A program made the position numbers and the translations under genes. Of a stretch of 33,794 nt of DNA, positions 16,759 through 24,502 are shown one piece after another. This stretch comes from Opitutaceae bacterium UBA4094. Its GTDB lineage: Bacteria > Verrucomicrobiota > Verrucomicrobiia > Opitutales > Opitutaceae. Below the pieces are notes generated by a model, which was not told the origin of the DNA, searched no databases, and saw only the letters and a list, made by a program, of their open reading frames with translations. Numbering within the stretch: position 1 is the first letter of the stretch; each line of letters begins with the position of its first letter. The stretch covers positions 1 through 33,794 of the forward strand of contig DFYA01000060.1 in NCBI GenBank assembly GCA_002382525.1, written 5' to 3'.

Positions 16759-18321
16759 ATGAACCGCACCGTCGTCATCGTCGGCCGACCCAATGTCGGC
16801 AAGAGCCGCCTCTTTAATCGGCTCGCGCGGAAGCGCATCTCCATCGTCCACGATCAGCCCGGCGTCACGCGTGACGTCATCTCGGCGGAAATCGAAGACG
16901 GCGGTTACACGCTGCTTGATACGGGCGGTCTTGGTTTCAAGGACGGTGACACCAGCCTCGCGGCCCTCACTGCGGCCTCCGAGCAGCAGGTCGGCTTCGC
17001 CATTGATACCGCGCAGTTGATCCTCTTCGTGACCGACGGCCTCGAAGGCCTCACGGCCCTCGACATGACCATCGCGCGCATGCTGCGCAAGTCGAAGAAG
17101 GACGTGCTCCTCGTCGTCAACAAAGCCGACTTTGACGACGACAAGGTTGATCTCGCTGAAGCCTACCGTCTCGGTCTCGGCGAACCCCTCCGCGTCTCCG
17201 CCGAACATGGCCGAGCCGAGAGTTATCTGCGGGAGGAAATCCTCAAGCGCATCGGCACCGTGCCGGAGGTCGAAGTATCCCACGCCGCAAAAACCGCCGC
17301 CGATCCGCTCTGCGTGTGTTTCATCGGTCGCCCCAACGTCGGCAAATCCTCCCTGAGCAATCGCCTTCTCAGAAGCGACCGCCTCATCGTGAGCGACGTC
17401 CCCGGCACCACGCGCGACGCGATCTCGTTGCCGTTCCAGTTCAAGGGCCGCAACGGCAAGATGTATCCGTTCCGCCTGATCGACACCGCCGGCATTAAAA
17501 CGCAGACGAAGCTCGCGTCGCCGGTGGAGTATTTTTCACGGCTGCGTTCGCTCGACGCGATCAAGGAAACCGACGTGGTGTTCCTCGTGCTCGACGCCAT
17601 CGACGGCGTCACGCAGCAGGACAAAGCCATCGCCGGCGAGGCCGTCAAAGAGCGCAAGCCCATCGTCATCGTCGTCAACAAATGGGACGTCGTGCGCTCC
17701 GCCTTCAAAAAAGGCGAAGACCCCGGTTGCGCGCCCGACGCCGCGATTCACGGCTTCGACAGCGAGCGCGACTACCGCAAAAAATACGAACGCTCCATCT
17801 TCGACAGCCTGTTCTTCACGCCCGGGGCGCCGGTGATTTTCGCCTCTGCCATGAGCGGCTACGAGATCGACCGCATGTTAAACGCCGCGGTGAAGTTGAA
17901 CCGCATCCTCGATACGCGCATCCCCACGGCCAAGCTCAACAAGACCATCGCGTATCTCACCGAACGCACCCCTCCGCCCGCGATCGGCGGCAAACGTTTC
18001 CGCGCCTATTACGCGCTGCAGACCGGCAACCGCCCGTTCCGCATCAAGATTTTTTGCAACCGCGAGGAGAAGCTCACCGAGCAGTATCGCCGCTACCTCG
18101 AAGCCGGCTTGGTCGATGCCTTCGAGCTGAACGGCTGCCCGATCTACTTCGAGCTCGTCGGCAAAGAAAAACACGAGCCCGGCACCGCGTATTCGGGCAA
18201 GGCCAAGAAGGCCGGCCTGCTTCTCCGCGAGGAGCTCCCCGAGGCGCATGTGCCGAAATGGAAAGAAGGCGAAGCCGCCGCCGAGGCAGACGACTATACC
18301 CATGAAACACTCGAAGACTGA
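16759..18321 (+). CDS. der: Ribosome biogenesis GTPase Der/EngA
   Basis: Essential double GTPase needed for 50S subunit maturation. Two G domains are clear: GD1 with G1 GRPNVGKS at 9-16, DTGGLG and NKADF; GD2 with a second GRPNVGKSSLSNRLL at 190-204, PGTTRDA, DTAGI and NKWDV. The KH-like C-terminal domain starts near 395 (KTIAYLTERTPPPAIGGKRFRAYYALQT). At 520 residues it is longer than the usual 440-490: extra residues sit after NKWD in GD2 (GEDPGCAPDAAIHGFDSERD) and an acidic tail follows the KH domain. The ATG at 16759 has no Shine-Dalgarno. Its 3' end overlaps the next gene by 20 nt. Confidence 0.96.
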   Translation: MNRTVVIVGRPNVGKSRLFNRLARKRISIVHDQPGVTRDVISAEIEDGGYTLLDTGGLGFKDGDTSLAALTAASEQQVGFAIDTAQLILFVTDGLEGLTALDMTIARMLRKSKKDVLLVVNKADFDDDKVDLAEAYRLGLGEPLRVSAEHGRAESYLREEILKRIGTVPEVEVSHAAKTAADPLCVCFIGRPNVGKSSLSNRLLRSDRLIVSDVPGTTRDAISLPFQFKGRNGKMYPFRLIDTAGIKTQTKLASPVEYFSRLRSLDAIKETDVVFLVLDAIDGVTQQDKAIAGEAVKERKPIVIVVNKWDVVRSAFKKGEDPGCAPDAAIHGFDSERDYRKKYERSIFDSLFFTPGAPVIFASAMSGYEIDRMLNAAVKLNRILDTRIPTAKLNKTIAYLTERTPPPAIGGKRFRAYYALQTGNRPFRIKIFCNREEKLTEQYRRYLEAGLVDAFELNGCPIYFELVGKEKHEPGTAYSGKAKKAGLLLREELPEAHVPKWKEGEAAAEADDYTHETLED

Positions 18322-19219
18322 TTACCGCGGCGGCGAAGCCGTCGTGTTGTCCACCTCCGCGTTCGAACTCGCCGTCACCACGCAAGTCGGACCGCGCATC
18401 GTTTCCTTCCGCTCCCTCGTGGGCAAAAAGGCCGGGAATATCTTCCTGCAGTTTCCCGACGACGAGAAACGTTACCACGGCTACTACCTGCGCGGCGGCC
18501 ACCGACTCTGGCACTCGCCCGAGCACATCGTGCGCACCTATCAGCCCGACGACGAGCCGCTCGCCGTCAAGCCGCTTAAGAACGGTGTCGCGCTCGCGCA
18601 ACCCACCGAGGAAAAAACCGGCATTCAAAAAGCGGTGAAGATCGAGGTGCAGGGCGAGCGCACGGTAAAGGTCACGCACGCGCTCACCAACCACGGCCTC
18701 TGGGCCATCGAGACGGCCGCGTGGGCACTCACGATGTTCCGCGCCGGCGGTTACGGCGTGCTCCCGCTGCTGCCCAAGGGCAACCACGCCGACGGCGATC
18801 TGCTGCCCACGTATTCGATCGTTCCGTGGACGTTCACCGATCTGTCCCTGCCCGTGTGGGAACTCCATCGCGACTTCATCGGTATCGAAGTCGGCAAGGC
18901 GAAAGCCGCGCAGAAGCTCGGCATCACCGACTATCCGGGCTGGTCCGCCTATTGGGTCGATGGCGTCACCTTCGTCAAATACGCTCCGGTCATCAAAGAC
19001 GCCGTGTATTCAGATCGTGGATGCGCATTCGAAACGTTCACCGACGGCAAGATGATCGAATTGGAGACACTTAGCCCGCTGGTGACACTGGCCCCGGGCG
19101 AATCTGTCACGCACGCCGAATATTGGGGCGTGTTCGACGGGTTGAAAAAGCCTGCGACCGACGCCGCGTTCGCCACGCTCGCCGCCGAGGTGGGCAAGTG
19201 GATCAAGACGCTGAAGTGA
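18302..19219 (+). CDS. DUF4380-like protein (galactose mutarotase-like fold)
   Basis: A 305-residue protein with the look of the aldose-epimerase/galactose mutarotase-like superfamily, closest in style to DUF4380 proteins: an N-terminal AFELAVTTQVGPRIVSFR strand pair, the GGHRLWHSPE motif near residue 62, THALTNHGLWAIETAAWALT near 125, and a C-terminal SPLVTLAPGESVTHAEYW. These proteins are presumed carbohydrate-active or carbohydrate-binding; no reaction is established. No signal peptide is seen. The ATG at 18302 lies 20 nt inside the der coding sequence, so the two are probably translationally coupled. Confidence 0.72.
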   Translation: MKHSKTDYRGGEAVVLSTSAFELAVTTQVGPRIVSFRSLVGKKAGNIFLQFPDDEKRYHGYYLRGGHRLWHSPEHIVRTYQPDDEPLAVKPLKNGVALAQPTEEKTGIQKAVKIEVQGERTVKVTHALTNHGLWAIETAAWALTMFRAGGYGVLPLLPKGNHADGDLLPTYSIVPWTFTDLSLPVWELHRDFIGIEVGKAKAAQKLGITDYPGWSAYWVDGVTFVKYAPVIKDAVYSDRGCAFETFTDGKMIELETLSPLVTLAPGESVTHAEYWGVFDGLKKPATDAAFATLAAEVGKWIKTLK

Positions 19220-19256
19220 TCAGGCTATTTTTATTGTCGTAATTGGGGGCCTGCTT

Positions 19257-19292
19257 GCCCGCGATCGGGCTTCAAATCGCGAGCAAGCTCGC
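19257..19292. repeat. Two adjacent REP-like hairpins upstream of fmt
   Basis: Hairpin 1 is GCCCG-CGAT-CGGGC (19257-19270); hairpin 2 is GCGAGC-AA-GCTCGC (19279-19292), followed by ATCCCAC. Two small GC hairpins eight bases apart resemble a REP/BIME unit, and hairpin 2 has the same core as hairpins at 24541 and 28030. It lies in the 101-nt gap between the DUF4380-like gene and fmt and may also serve as its terminator. Confidence 0.5.
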
Positions 19293-19320
19293 ATCCCACT
19301 CGATCCCGCACGTATCCACC

Positions 19321-20346
19321 ATGATTTCGCCGTTGCGCATCGTTTTCCTCGGCTCCGATCCGATCGCGCTCCCGTTGCTCGACTGGATCGCGGGTGAGGG
19401 GAGTGCGGTCGCTCGCGTCGTCGCGGTGTTCACCCAACCCGACCGTCCCGTCGGGCGCGGGCAAAAGGTCACCGCCAACGGCATCAAGACGTGGGCGCTG
19501 GCTCGCGGATTGCCGGTGTTTCAGCCTGAAAAAATCACCGAGGACGTGCGCGCGCAGCTCGCCGCGGTGTCGGCCGACGTGTCCCTCGTGATGGCCTACG
19601 GTCACATCTTAAAGCAGGACTTCATCGACACGCCGCCACTCGGCACGCTCAACCTGCATGCTTCGCTGTTGCCGAATTATCGCGGCGCCTCGCCGATCCA
19701 AACGGCGGTCGCTAACGGCGAGCACGAGACCGGCGTGTCGCTTATGCGCATCGTGCGGCAACTCGACGCCGGCCCGGTCGCGGATGTCGAACGCGTGCCC
19801 GTTGCGCCGCGCGATACCGCGCTCGAAATCGAACATAAACTCTCCGCCGCGTGCGTGCCGTTGCTCGCGCGAACGCTGCCGAAACTCGCGATGCGCGAAC
19901 TCGCTTTCGTCGAGCAAGACCACGCCGCCGCCACGTTTTGTCGTCGGCTCTGGAAAGACGACGGACGCCTCGATTTCGCCGCGCCCGCCACCGTGCTCGC
20001 CGCGCGGATCAACGGCCTTTTCCCCTGGCCCGCGTGCAGCGTCGAGATCGGCGGCCAACCGATCAAAATCGGGCTCGCTGACGTGCCGACGCCCTCGGAA
20101 ATTTGTCACTTATTAAGTGACAAATTGGTTGAGGGAGCGGTGCTCGGGGCGGATGGCGACGGGTTGTTGGTGGCGACGGGCGCGGGGGTTTTGCGATGTC
20201 TGCGGTTGCAGAAACCCGGAGGCAAAATGCTGCCGGCGCCTGAGTTTTTGCGCGGTTCGCCGATCACGGCGGCGACCGTGTTGCCGTCGGTGCCGATGGC
20301 GCCGCTCGTGGGATCGACGCCGTTTCCGTATAAGCGCGGGCAATAG
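19321..20346 (+). CDS. fmt: Methionyl-tRNA formyltransferase
   Basis: Formylates initiator Met-tRNA using 10-formyl-tetrahydrofolate. The 341-residue protein has the formyltransferase N-terminal domain with the catalytic triad N111, H113 (NLHASLLP) and D149 (QLDAGP), the RGASPIQ motif, and a C-terminal OB-like domain from about 215. The ATG at 19321 fits the family's N-terminus (RIVFLGSDP). Between the two strands of the C-terminal domain the gene carries a perfect AT-rich palindrome that encodes residues I261-L269 with rare TTA codons; the rest of the gene keeps the local GC-rich codon use. No def gene is adjacent. Confidence 0.96.
   Translation: MISPLRIVFLGSDPIALPLLDWIAGEGSAVARVVAVFTQPDRPVGRGQKVTANGIKTWALARGLPVFQPEKITEDVRAQLAAVSADVSLVMAYGHILKQDFIDTPPLGTLNLHASLLPNYRGASPIQTAVANGEHETGVSLMRIVRQLDAGPVADVERVPVAPRDTALEIEHKLSAACVPLLARTLPKLAMRELAFVEQDHAAATFCRRLWKDDGRLDFAAPATVLAARINGLFPWPACSVEIGGQPIKIGLADVPTPSEICHLLSDKLVEGAVLGADGDGLLVATGAGVLRCLRLQKPGGKMLPAPEFLRGSPITAATVLPSVPMAPLVGSTPFPYKRGQ
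20100..20126. repeat. Perfect 27-bp AT-rich palindrome inside fmt
   Basis: The arms AATTTGTCACTTA (20100-20112) and TAAGTGACAAATT (20114-20126) are perfect 13-bp inverted repeats around one central base. The 27 bp are a multiple of three and read in frame through fmt. AT content is about 78 percent in a GC-rich gene. Its location is a loop of the C-terminal domain. Confidence 0.85.
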
Positions 20347-20355
20347 GCAAACTTT

Positions 20356-20416
20356 GGCAGGATGCCCATGCCACGTGGGAGGCAGTCTTCGACCGTGGGC
20401 AGGATGCGCATGCCAC
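20356..20416 (+). repeat. Two copies of the GGCAGGATGCCCATGCCAC repeat
   Basis: GGCAGGATGCCCATGCCAC at 20356-20374 and GGCAGGATGCGCATGCCAC at 20398-20416, one mismatch, 42 bp apart start to start. A third copy lies at 9463-9481. They fill much of the 146-nt gap between fmt and the LysM gene. Confidence 0.75.
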
Positions 20417-20492
20417 TTTGTCAGGCGCCCGACACGGCGGTTTTTCGGCGCGCACTTGTTTTCGCCGCAAAAGTTCCGCAACGTCTCCGGCC

Positions 20493-21062
20493 ATGTTGAA
20501 ACCTTTCCTCTGGGGCGCCGGCCTCGCCCTGATCTCTCTTACGGCGCACGCCCAGCAAACGGTGGGCGGCGAGCTGGCCAACCTGCGCGAAGACGTTCGT
20601 CTGCTCTCCCAGAAAGTCGGCTCGCTCACCCTCAAGGTCGAAGATCTCGAACGCGAAAACGAGACGCTGCGCAAACAAATCGCTTCCGCCGCGCACAACC
20701 AAGCTTACGCCACGGTCAACCAGCTCAACGACGCGATCGCCACGCTCGATCGCGCGATGAAGGCGGGAGACAGCGCCACCGCCGCCAGTGCGGCCGCACA
20801 GATCAAGAAGCTTGGCGACGCGACCAACGCCGCGCTTGATTCGCTCGCCCGCGGCCAAGCCCAGCGCGCCACCGTGCAGACGACGTTCACCGAAAATTTT
20901 CCGTCGGAGGGAATCAGCTACACCGTGCAACGCGGTGACACCATTTCAGACATCGCGCGCAAGACCGGCGCCAAGGTTTCCGACATCATCAACGCCAACA
21001 AAATTTCCGACCCCACCAAGGTGCGGGTGGGGGACACGCTCTTCGTTCCCGGAGGCAAATAA
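20493..21062 (+). CDS. LysM-domain protein with coiled coil, exported
   Basis: A 189-residue protein with a signal peptide (1-20, ending AHA), a coiled-coil segment at about 26-66 (ANLREDVRLLSQKVGSLTLK pattern), an Ala-rich helical linker, and one C-terminal LysM domain at about 141-187 (YTVQRGDTISDIARKTG...INANKI...VGDTLFVP) that should bind peptidoglycan. It probably sits in the periplasm attached to the sacculus. It is followed after 6 nt by parB and is likely co-transcribed with it, which would tie a wall-binding protein to chromosome segregation only by operon membership; no direct functional link is shown. Confidence 0.87.
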   Translation: MLKPFLWGAGLALISLTAHAQQTVGGELANLREDVRLLSQKVGSLTLKVEDLERENETLRKQIASAAHNQAYATVNQLNDAIATLDRAMKAGDSATAASAAAQIKKLGDATNAALDSLARGQAQRATVQTTFTENFPSEGISYTVQRGDTISDIARKTGAKVSDIINANKISDPTKVRVGDTLFVPGGK

Positions 21063-21068
21063 TTCATC

Positions 21069-22004
21069 ATGTGTGCAGCTTCTAAATCTCGTCTCGGCCG
21101 CGGCCTCGGTGGCCTGATCGCAGCCGCCGCTCCCGCCAAACCTGCGGCGCCCGCTCCATCCGCTCCCGCCGCCGCACCGGCTCCTGCGGCCCCGGCCGCG
21201 CCCGGTTTCGCCGAGGTGCTCGTCGTTAACATCGTGCCGAGCCCGTATCAGGCGCGCCGCGAGATTTCCCCGGAGCAACTCTCCGAACTCGCCGAGAGCA
21301 TTCGCAGCGAAGGCCTGCTCCAGCCGGTTGTGGTGCGCAAGAAGGGCGACAAGTTCGAACTCATCGCCGGCGAACGCCGTTGGCGCGCGTTCCAACTCCT
21401 CAAGATCAAGACCATCCCGGCCCGTCTCGTCGAGGCGAGCAACGCGTCGTCGGCTGCCCTCGGCCTGATCGAAAATCTCCAGCGCGAAGGCCTGAATCCA
21501 CTCGAAGAAGCCTATGGCTACGCGAGCTTGATCCGCGATTTCGATCTCACGCAGGAAGCCGTCTCGGAGCGTGTCGGCAAAGGACGTGCCACCGTCGCGA
21601 ATTCGCTGCGCTTGCTCGCGCTCGACGCCGAACTTCAGGGCTATTTGGCCAAAGGAATTTTATCAGTTGGTCACGCCAAGGTGCTACTCGGCATCGAAGA
21701 CGCCGCCCAACGTGCGGTGATCGCGCGTCGTGTGCTGGAGGAAGGCTTGAGCGTGCGAGCCACCGAGAAACTCGTGCAGGCCAAAAAAGCGGGCGCGCCC
21801 GCACCGTCCGCCCAATCCCCCGGCGCGCGCAAACTCTCCGCGACCGATGCCGCCGCGGTCGCCGGTATTGAGAAAAAACTCACTTCGCATCTCGGCGCAC
21901 GGGTTGCGGTCCAGCACACGCCGAAAAAGGGTAAAATTGTGATCGCTTACGCGGGTAACGACGACCTCCAGCGCATCCTTGAGAAACTCGGAGTCGAGGC
22001 CTGA
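21069..22004 (+). CDS. parB: Chromosome partitioning protein ParB
   Basis: CTP-dependent DNA clamp that loads at parS and segregates origins with ParA. The 311-residue protein has an N-terminal GRGLGGLI ParA-stimulating peptide (9-16), an Ala/Pro linker, the ParB/Srx domain with IVPSPYQARRE, LLQPVVVR and the CTP-binding GERRWRA motif (C-motif), ENLQREGLNPLEEAYGY, a helix-turn-helix around VSERVGKGRATVANSLRLL, and a C-terminal dimerisation part. Unusually for a chromosomal par locus, parA is not adjacent; the upstream neighbour is a LysM gene 6 nt away. No parS was found in the window. Confidence 0.95.
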   Translation: MCAASKSRLGRGLGGLIAAAAPAKPAAPAPSAPAAAPAPAAPAAPGFAEVLVVNIVPSPYQARREISPEQLSELAESIRSEGLLQPVVVRKKGDKFELIAGERRWRAFQLLKIKTIPARLVEASNASSAALGLIENLQREGLNPLEEAYGYASLIRDFDLTQEAVSERVGKGRATVANSLRLLALDAELQGYLAKGILSVGHAKVLLGIEDAAQRAVIARRVLEEGLSVRATEKLVQAKKAGAPAPSAQSPGARKLSATDAAAVAGIEKKLTSHLGARVAVQHTPKKGKIVIAYAGNDDLQRILEKLGVEA

Positions 22005-22039
22005 GGCGGCAAGCTCATCACAGAGGCGCTGTTATATAT

Positions 22040-22060
22040 CCCACAATGCCAGTGGGTTTT
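22040..22060 (+). terminator. Candidate weak terminator after parB
   Basis: CCCAC (22040-22044) pairs with GTGGG (22052-22056) over a 7-nt loop and is followed by TTTT. The stem is short, so efficiency is doubtful. A second imperfect dyad, TTAATCCCT with AGGGAATTAA, follows to about 22087, ahead of the SulP gene. Confidence 0.4.
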
Positions 22061-22124
22061 AATCCCTAAAAACTAAAGGGAATTAACTTGGCACTTTTTC
22101 GTCGGTGAGCATGTTAGCCTCTTT

Positions 22125-24017
22125 ATGACGATGGAAACCCCTCCGGTGCGTGGCGCTTTGGATCACATCCAGAGGCATTCGCGCCGATGGTTGGGGGCGC
22201 GGTTTCCGTTGGGCGAGGTGCTCAAGACGTATTCGTGGTCAAAACTGAAAGCGGATTTTGTCGCCGGTTCGACGGTTTCGTTGGTTTCGATTCCCCAAGC
22301 GATCGGCTTTGCGCTGATTGCGGGTCTGCCGCCCTTGATGGTGATCATGTCGGTGGTGGTTGGCGGGTTTGCGTGCGCGTTGTTCAGTTCGTCCCGGCAT
22401 CTCGTGTTCGGACCGACCAACTCGATCAGCATCATCTTGGCGGCGACATTGCATTCGTTGAGCGGTGGCGCGCTGACGGCGGCGGAGTTGGCACTGGTGT
22501 TGGCGTTGCTTATTGGGGCGTTTCAGATCGTGGCCGGACTGACTCAGATGGGTAAACTGACGCAGTTCATCTCGCGTTCGGTCGTGATCGCCTACGGCAC
22601 GGCGATCGGACTTCTGCTAGCGTCGGGCCAGGTGCCGCACTTGCTCGGCGTCGCGGCCGAGCACGGGGACTTCATCAACGCGTTGATCGGAGCGGGAGAT
22701 CATATCTTGCATCTCGATTTCAACCCGTTTCCGCTGTGCATGGGCGTGGTGACGTTGCTGCTCTTTTGGACGATCGAACGGTTTTTCCCAAAGATGCCAG
22801 CGGAGTTGTTGGGGTTGGTTTTCCTTTCTCTCATCACGCAGCACCTGGGGCTGCGCGAACTCGGCATTCGCACAATCGGCGACGAGGGCGCGCTGGCGGC
22901 GGCGGTGCCGTCTTTCATCGGCATGCCCTTTAGGCAATCGGAGTGGGCGGTGGTGCCGCCGCTGATCAGTGCTGCGTTGGCCATCGCGATCCTGGGCATG
23001 CTGGAGGCGGTCTCGATTTCGAAGACGATGGCGGCGAAGTCGGGCCAGCCGTTCGACGCAAACCAGGAGTTGGTTGCGATGGGCACGGGCAATGTGGCTA
23101 ACAGCTTTTTTGGCGCGATGCCGGGCTCGGCGTCGTTCGCGCGCTCGGCGGCGAATTTTCAAAGCGGCGCGCAGACACAGGTCGCCGCGCTCATGAGCAG
23201 TGCGATGGTGTTGGGCGCGCTGTTTTTTGTCGCGCCGCTGATCAACTTTATTCCGGTGCCGAGTCTCGCTGCGCACCTGATCCGGATCGGACTGCGGATG
23301 ATCAATCGCGAGCAGATCCGCATCTCGTGGCGTTCGACGAAGTCGGACGCGATCGTGTTCGCCGCGACCTTGCTGGCGGCGTTTTTCCTCAAGCTCGACA
23401 CGGCCATTTATGTCGGCGTGGGCGTTTCCTTGGCGTTGTTCCTGCGTAAGGCCAGCGCGCCCTCCTTGGTCGAGTATGGTTTCAACGAGCAGGGGCAGCT
23501 TTCGGAAATCGAGAACGGTAAGAACCGCGGCAACTCTGCGATTTCGATCGTGCACGTGGAGGGCGAGTTGTTCTTCGGCGCGGCTGACCTTTTCCAAGAG
23601 CAGGTGCGGATCCTCGCCGACGACGCGGGGATCAAGGTGGTAATCCTGCGCATGAAAAATGCGCGGCACCTCGACGCGACTTCCGTCATGTCGTTGCTGC
23701 AACTGCACGATTATCTCGCCCGAACGGGTCGGCATTTGTTGATCAGCGGCATCAACCCGGACGTGGAGCGCGTTTTGCGAAAGAGCGGTGCGCGCAAACA
23801 AATCGGCAAGGAAAACATCTTTCCGGCGGAGGCGAATCTCACCATGAGCACCAAGCGGGCGTTGTTGCGCGCGTCGCAGCTACTGCAGCAGGCGGGGGCG
23901 GCGCCGTCGGCGGGGGTGCGAATCTTCTACGACCGCAATCGAGAGAACACCAAGGGGGGCGCGGCGGACGCACCGGGGGCGGGGGACCACGACAAGCCGG
24001 CCGATTATCAAATCTAG
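22125..24017 (+). CDS. SulP-family anion transporter with STAS domain
   Basis: A 630-residue inner-membrane transporter of the SulP/SLC26 family. The signature region is at about 50-105 (SIPQAIGFALIAGLPPLMVI, then VFGPTNSISIILA), followed by about 10-12 further membrane segments to residue ~430, including EAVSISKTMAAKSGQPFDANQE... and PGSASFARSAANF. A STAS domain follows at about 465-580 (SIVHVEGELFFGAADLF, NARHLDATSVMSLLQL). Substrate could be sulfate, bicarbonate or a dicarboxylate; the sequence does not decide. The tail is Gly/Ala-rich and polar. The ATG at 22125 is followed by a second in-frame ATG six bases later; neither has a Shine-Dalgarno. Confidence 0.92.
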   Translation: MTMETPPVRGALDHIQRHSRRWLGARFPLGEVLKTYSWSKLKADFVAGSTVSLVSIPQAIGFALIAGLPPLMVIMSVVVGGFACALFSSSRHLVFGPTNSISIILAATLHSLSGGALTAAELALVLALLIGAFQIVAGLTQMGKLTQFISRSVVIAYGTAIGLLLASGQVPHLLGVAAEHGDFINALIGAGDHILHLDFNPFPLCMGVVTLLLFWTIERFFPKMPAELLGLVFLSLITQHLGLRELGIRTIGDEGALAAAVPSFIGMPFRQSEWAVVPPLISAALAIAILGMLEAVSISKTMAAKSGQPFDANQELVAMGTGNVANSFFGAMPGSASFARSAANFQSGAQTQVAALMSSAMVLGALFFVAPLINFIPVPSLAAHLIRIGLRMINREQIRISWRSTKSDAIVFAATLLAAFFLKLDTAIYVGVGVSLALFLRKASAPSLVEYGFNEQGQLSEIENGKNRGNSAISIVHVEGELFFGAADLFQEQVRILADDAGIKVVILRMKNARHLDATSVMSLLQLHDYLARTGRHLLISGINPDVERVLRKSGARKQIGKENIFPAEANLTMSTKRALLRASQLLQQAGAAPSAGVRIFYDRNRENTKGGAADAPGAGDHDKPADYQI

Positions 24018-24029
24018 AGGCGCGACTGC

Positions 24030-24050
24030 GACCGGTCGTTTTCGCCGGTC
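24030..24050 (+). other. Small hairpin between the SulP gene and secG
   Basis: GACCGG (24030-24035) and CCGGTC (24045-24050) form a 6-bp stem with a 9-nt loop, 13 nt after the SulP stop. There is no T run, so it is not a convincing terminator. Confidence 0.3.
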
Positions 24051-24101
24051 TCCGCGCGGTTGACAACTGCCGGGGCGTGCGGCTCTCTGACCCTTTACAT
24101 C

Positions 24102-24497
24102 ATGTCCATCCTTATCGGCATTTTCACGTTTGTCCTCATTTTGGTCTCGGTCTTCCTCGTTCTCTTGGTGCTGGCGCAGAAGGCCAAGACCGATGGCGGC
24201 ATGGGAGCTACGCTGGGTGGCGGTGCGACCGAAGCTGCGTTCGGTGCCGACACGGGCAACGTTCTCACCAAGGCGACCCAATACGCGGCAGTCGTTTTCT
24301 TTGTTCTCACGTTTGGCCTGTATCTCGCGCACATCTACGTTTCCAAGCACACCACCGCCACTGAAGGACAGCTGCCGGTGATCGAGGCCCCGGCCACGCC
24401 TGCCACGGCGGTCGAGACCTCGCCGGTCCCGGAATCCACCGAGGCCTCGTCGGTCACGTTGCCGGAGACCACTCCCGCCGAACAGACCAACCCCTGA
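24102..24497 (+). CDS. secG: Preprotein translocase subunit SecG
   Basis: Accessory subunit of the SecYEG channel. The 131-residue protein has two membrane helices (about 2-24 and 61-79) flanking the conserved cytoplasmic loop with KTDGGMGATLGGGATEAAFG, a strong family match. A 50-residue Pro/Thr/Glu-rich tail after the second helix is longer than in E. coli SecG. The ATG at 24102 has the non-Shine-Dalgarno context TTTACATCATG. The next gene starts 5 nt after the stop codon, and a strong hairpin-T-run follows inside that gene. Confidence 0.93.
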   Translation: MSILIGIFTFVLILVSVFLVLLVLAQKAKTDGGMGATLGGGATEAAFGADTGNVLTKATQYAAVVFFVLTFGLYLAHIYVSKHTTATEGQLPVIEAPATPATAVETSPVPESTEASSVTLPETTPAEQTNP

Positions 24498-24502
24498 TTC
24501 CT

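Noticed and set aside
22089..22105. TTGGCACTTTTTCG as a sigma-54 -24/-12 promoter of the SulP gene
   Set aside because: The GG element is present but the -12 GC at the required spacing is missing.
22617..23801. 394-codon minus-strand frame opposite the SulP gene
   Set aside because: Arg/Gln/His-rich shadow with no domain, fully within a recognised transporter gene.
24060..24065. Perfect TTGACA -35 hexamer before secG
   Set aside because: No acceptable -10 at 16-18 nt spacing (CTCTCT), so no promoter is called.
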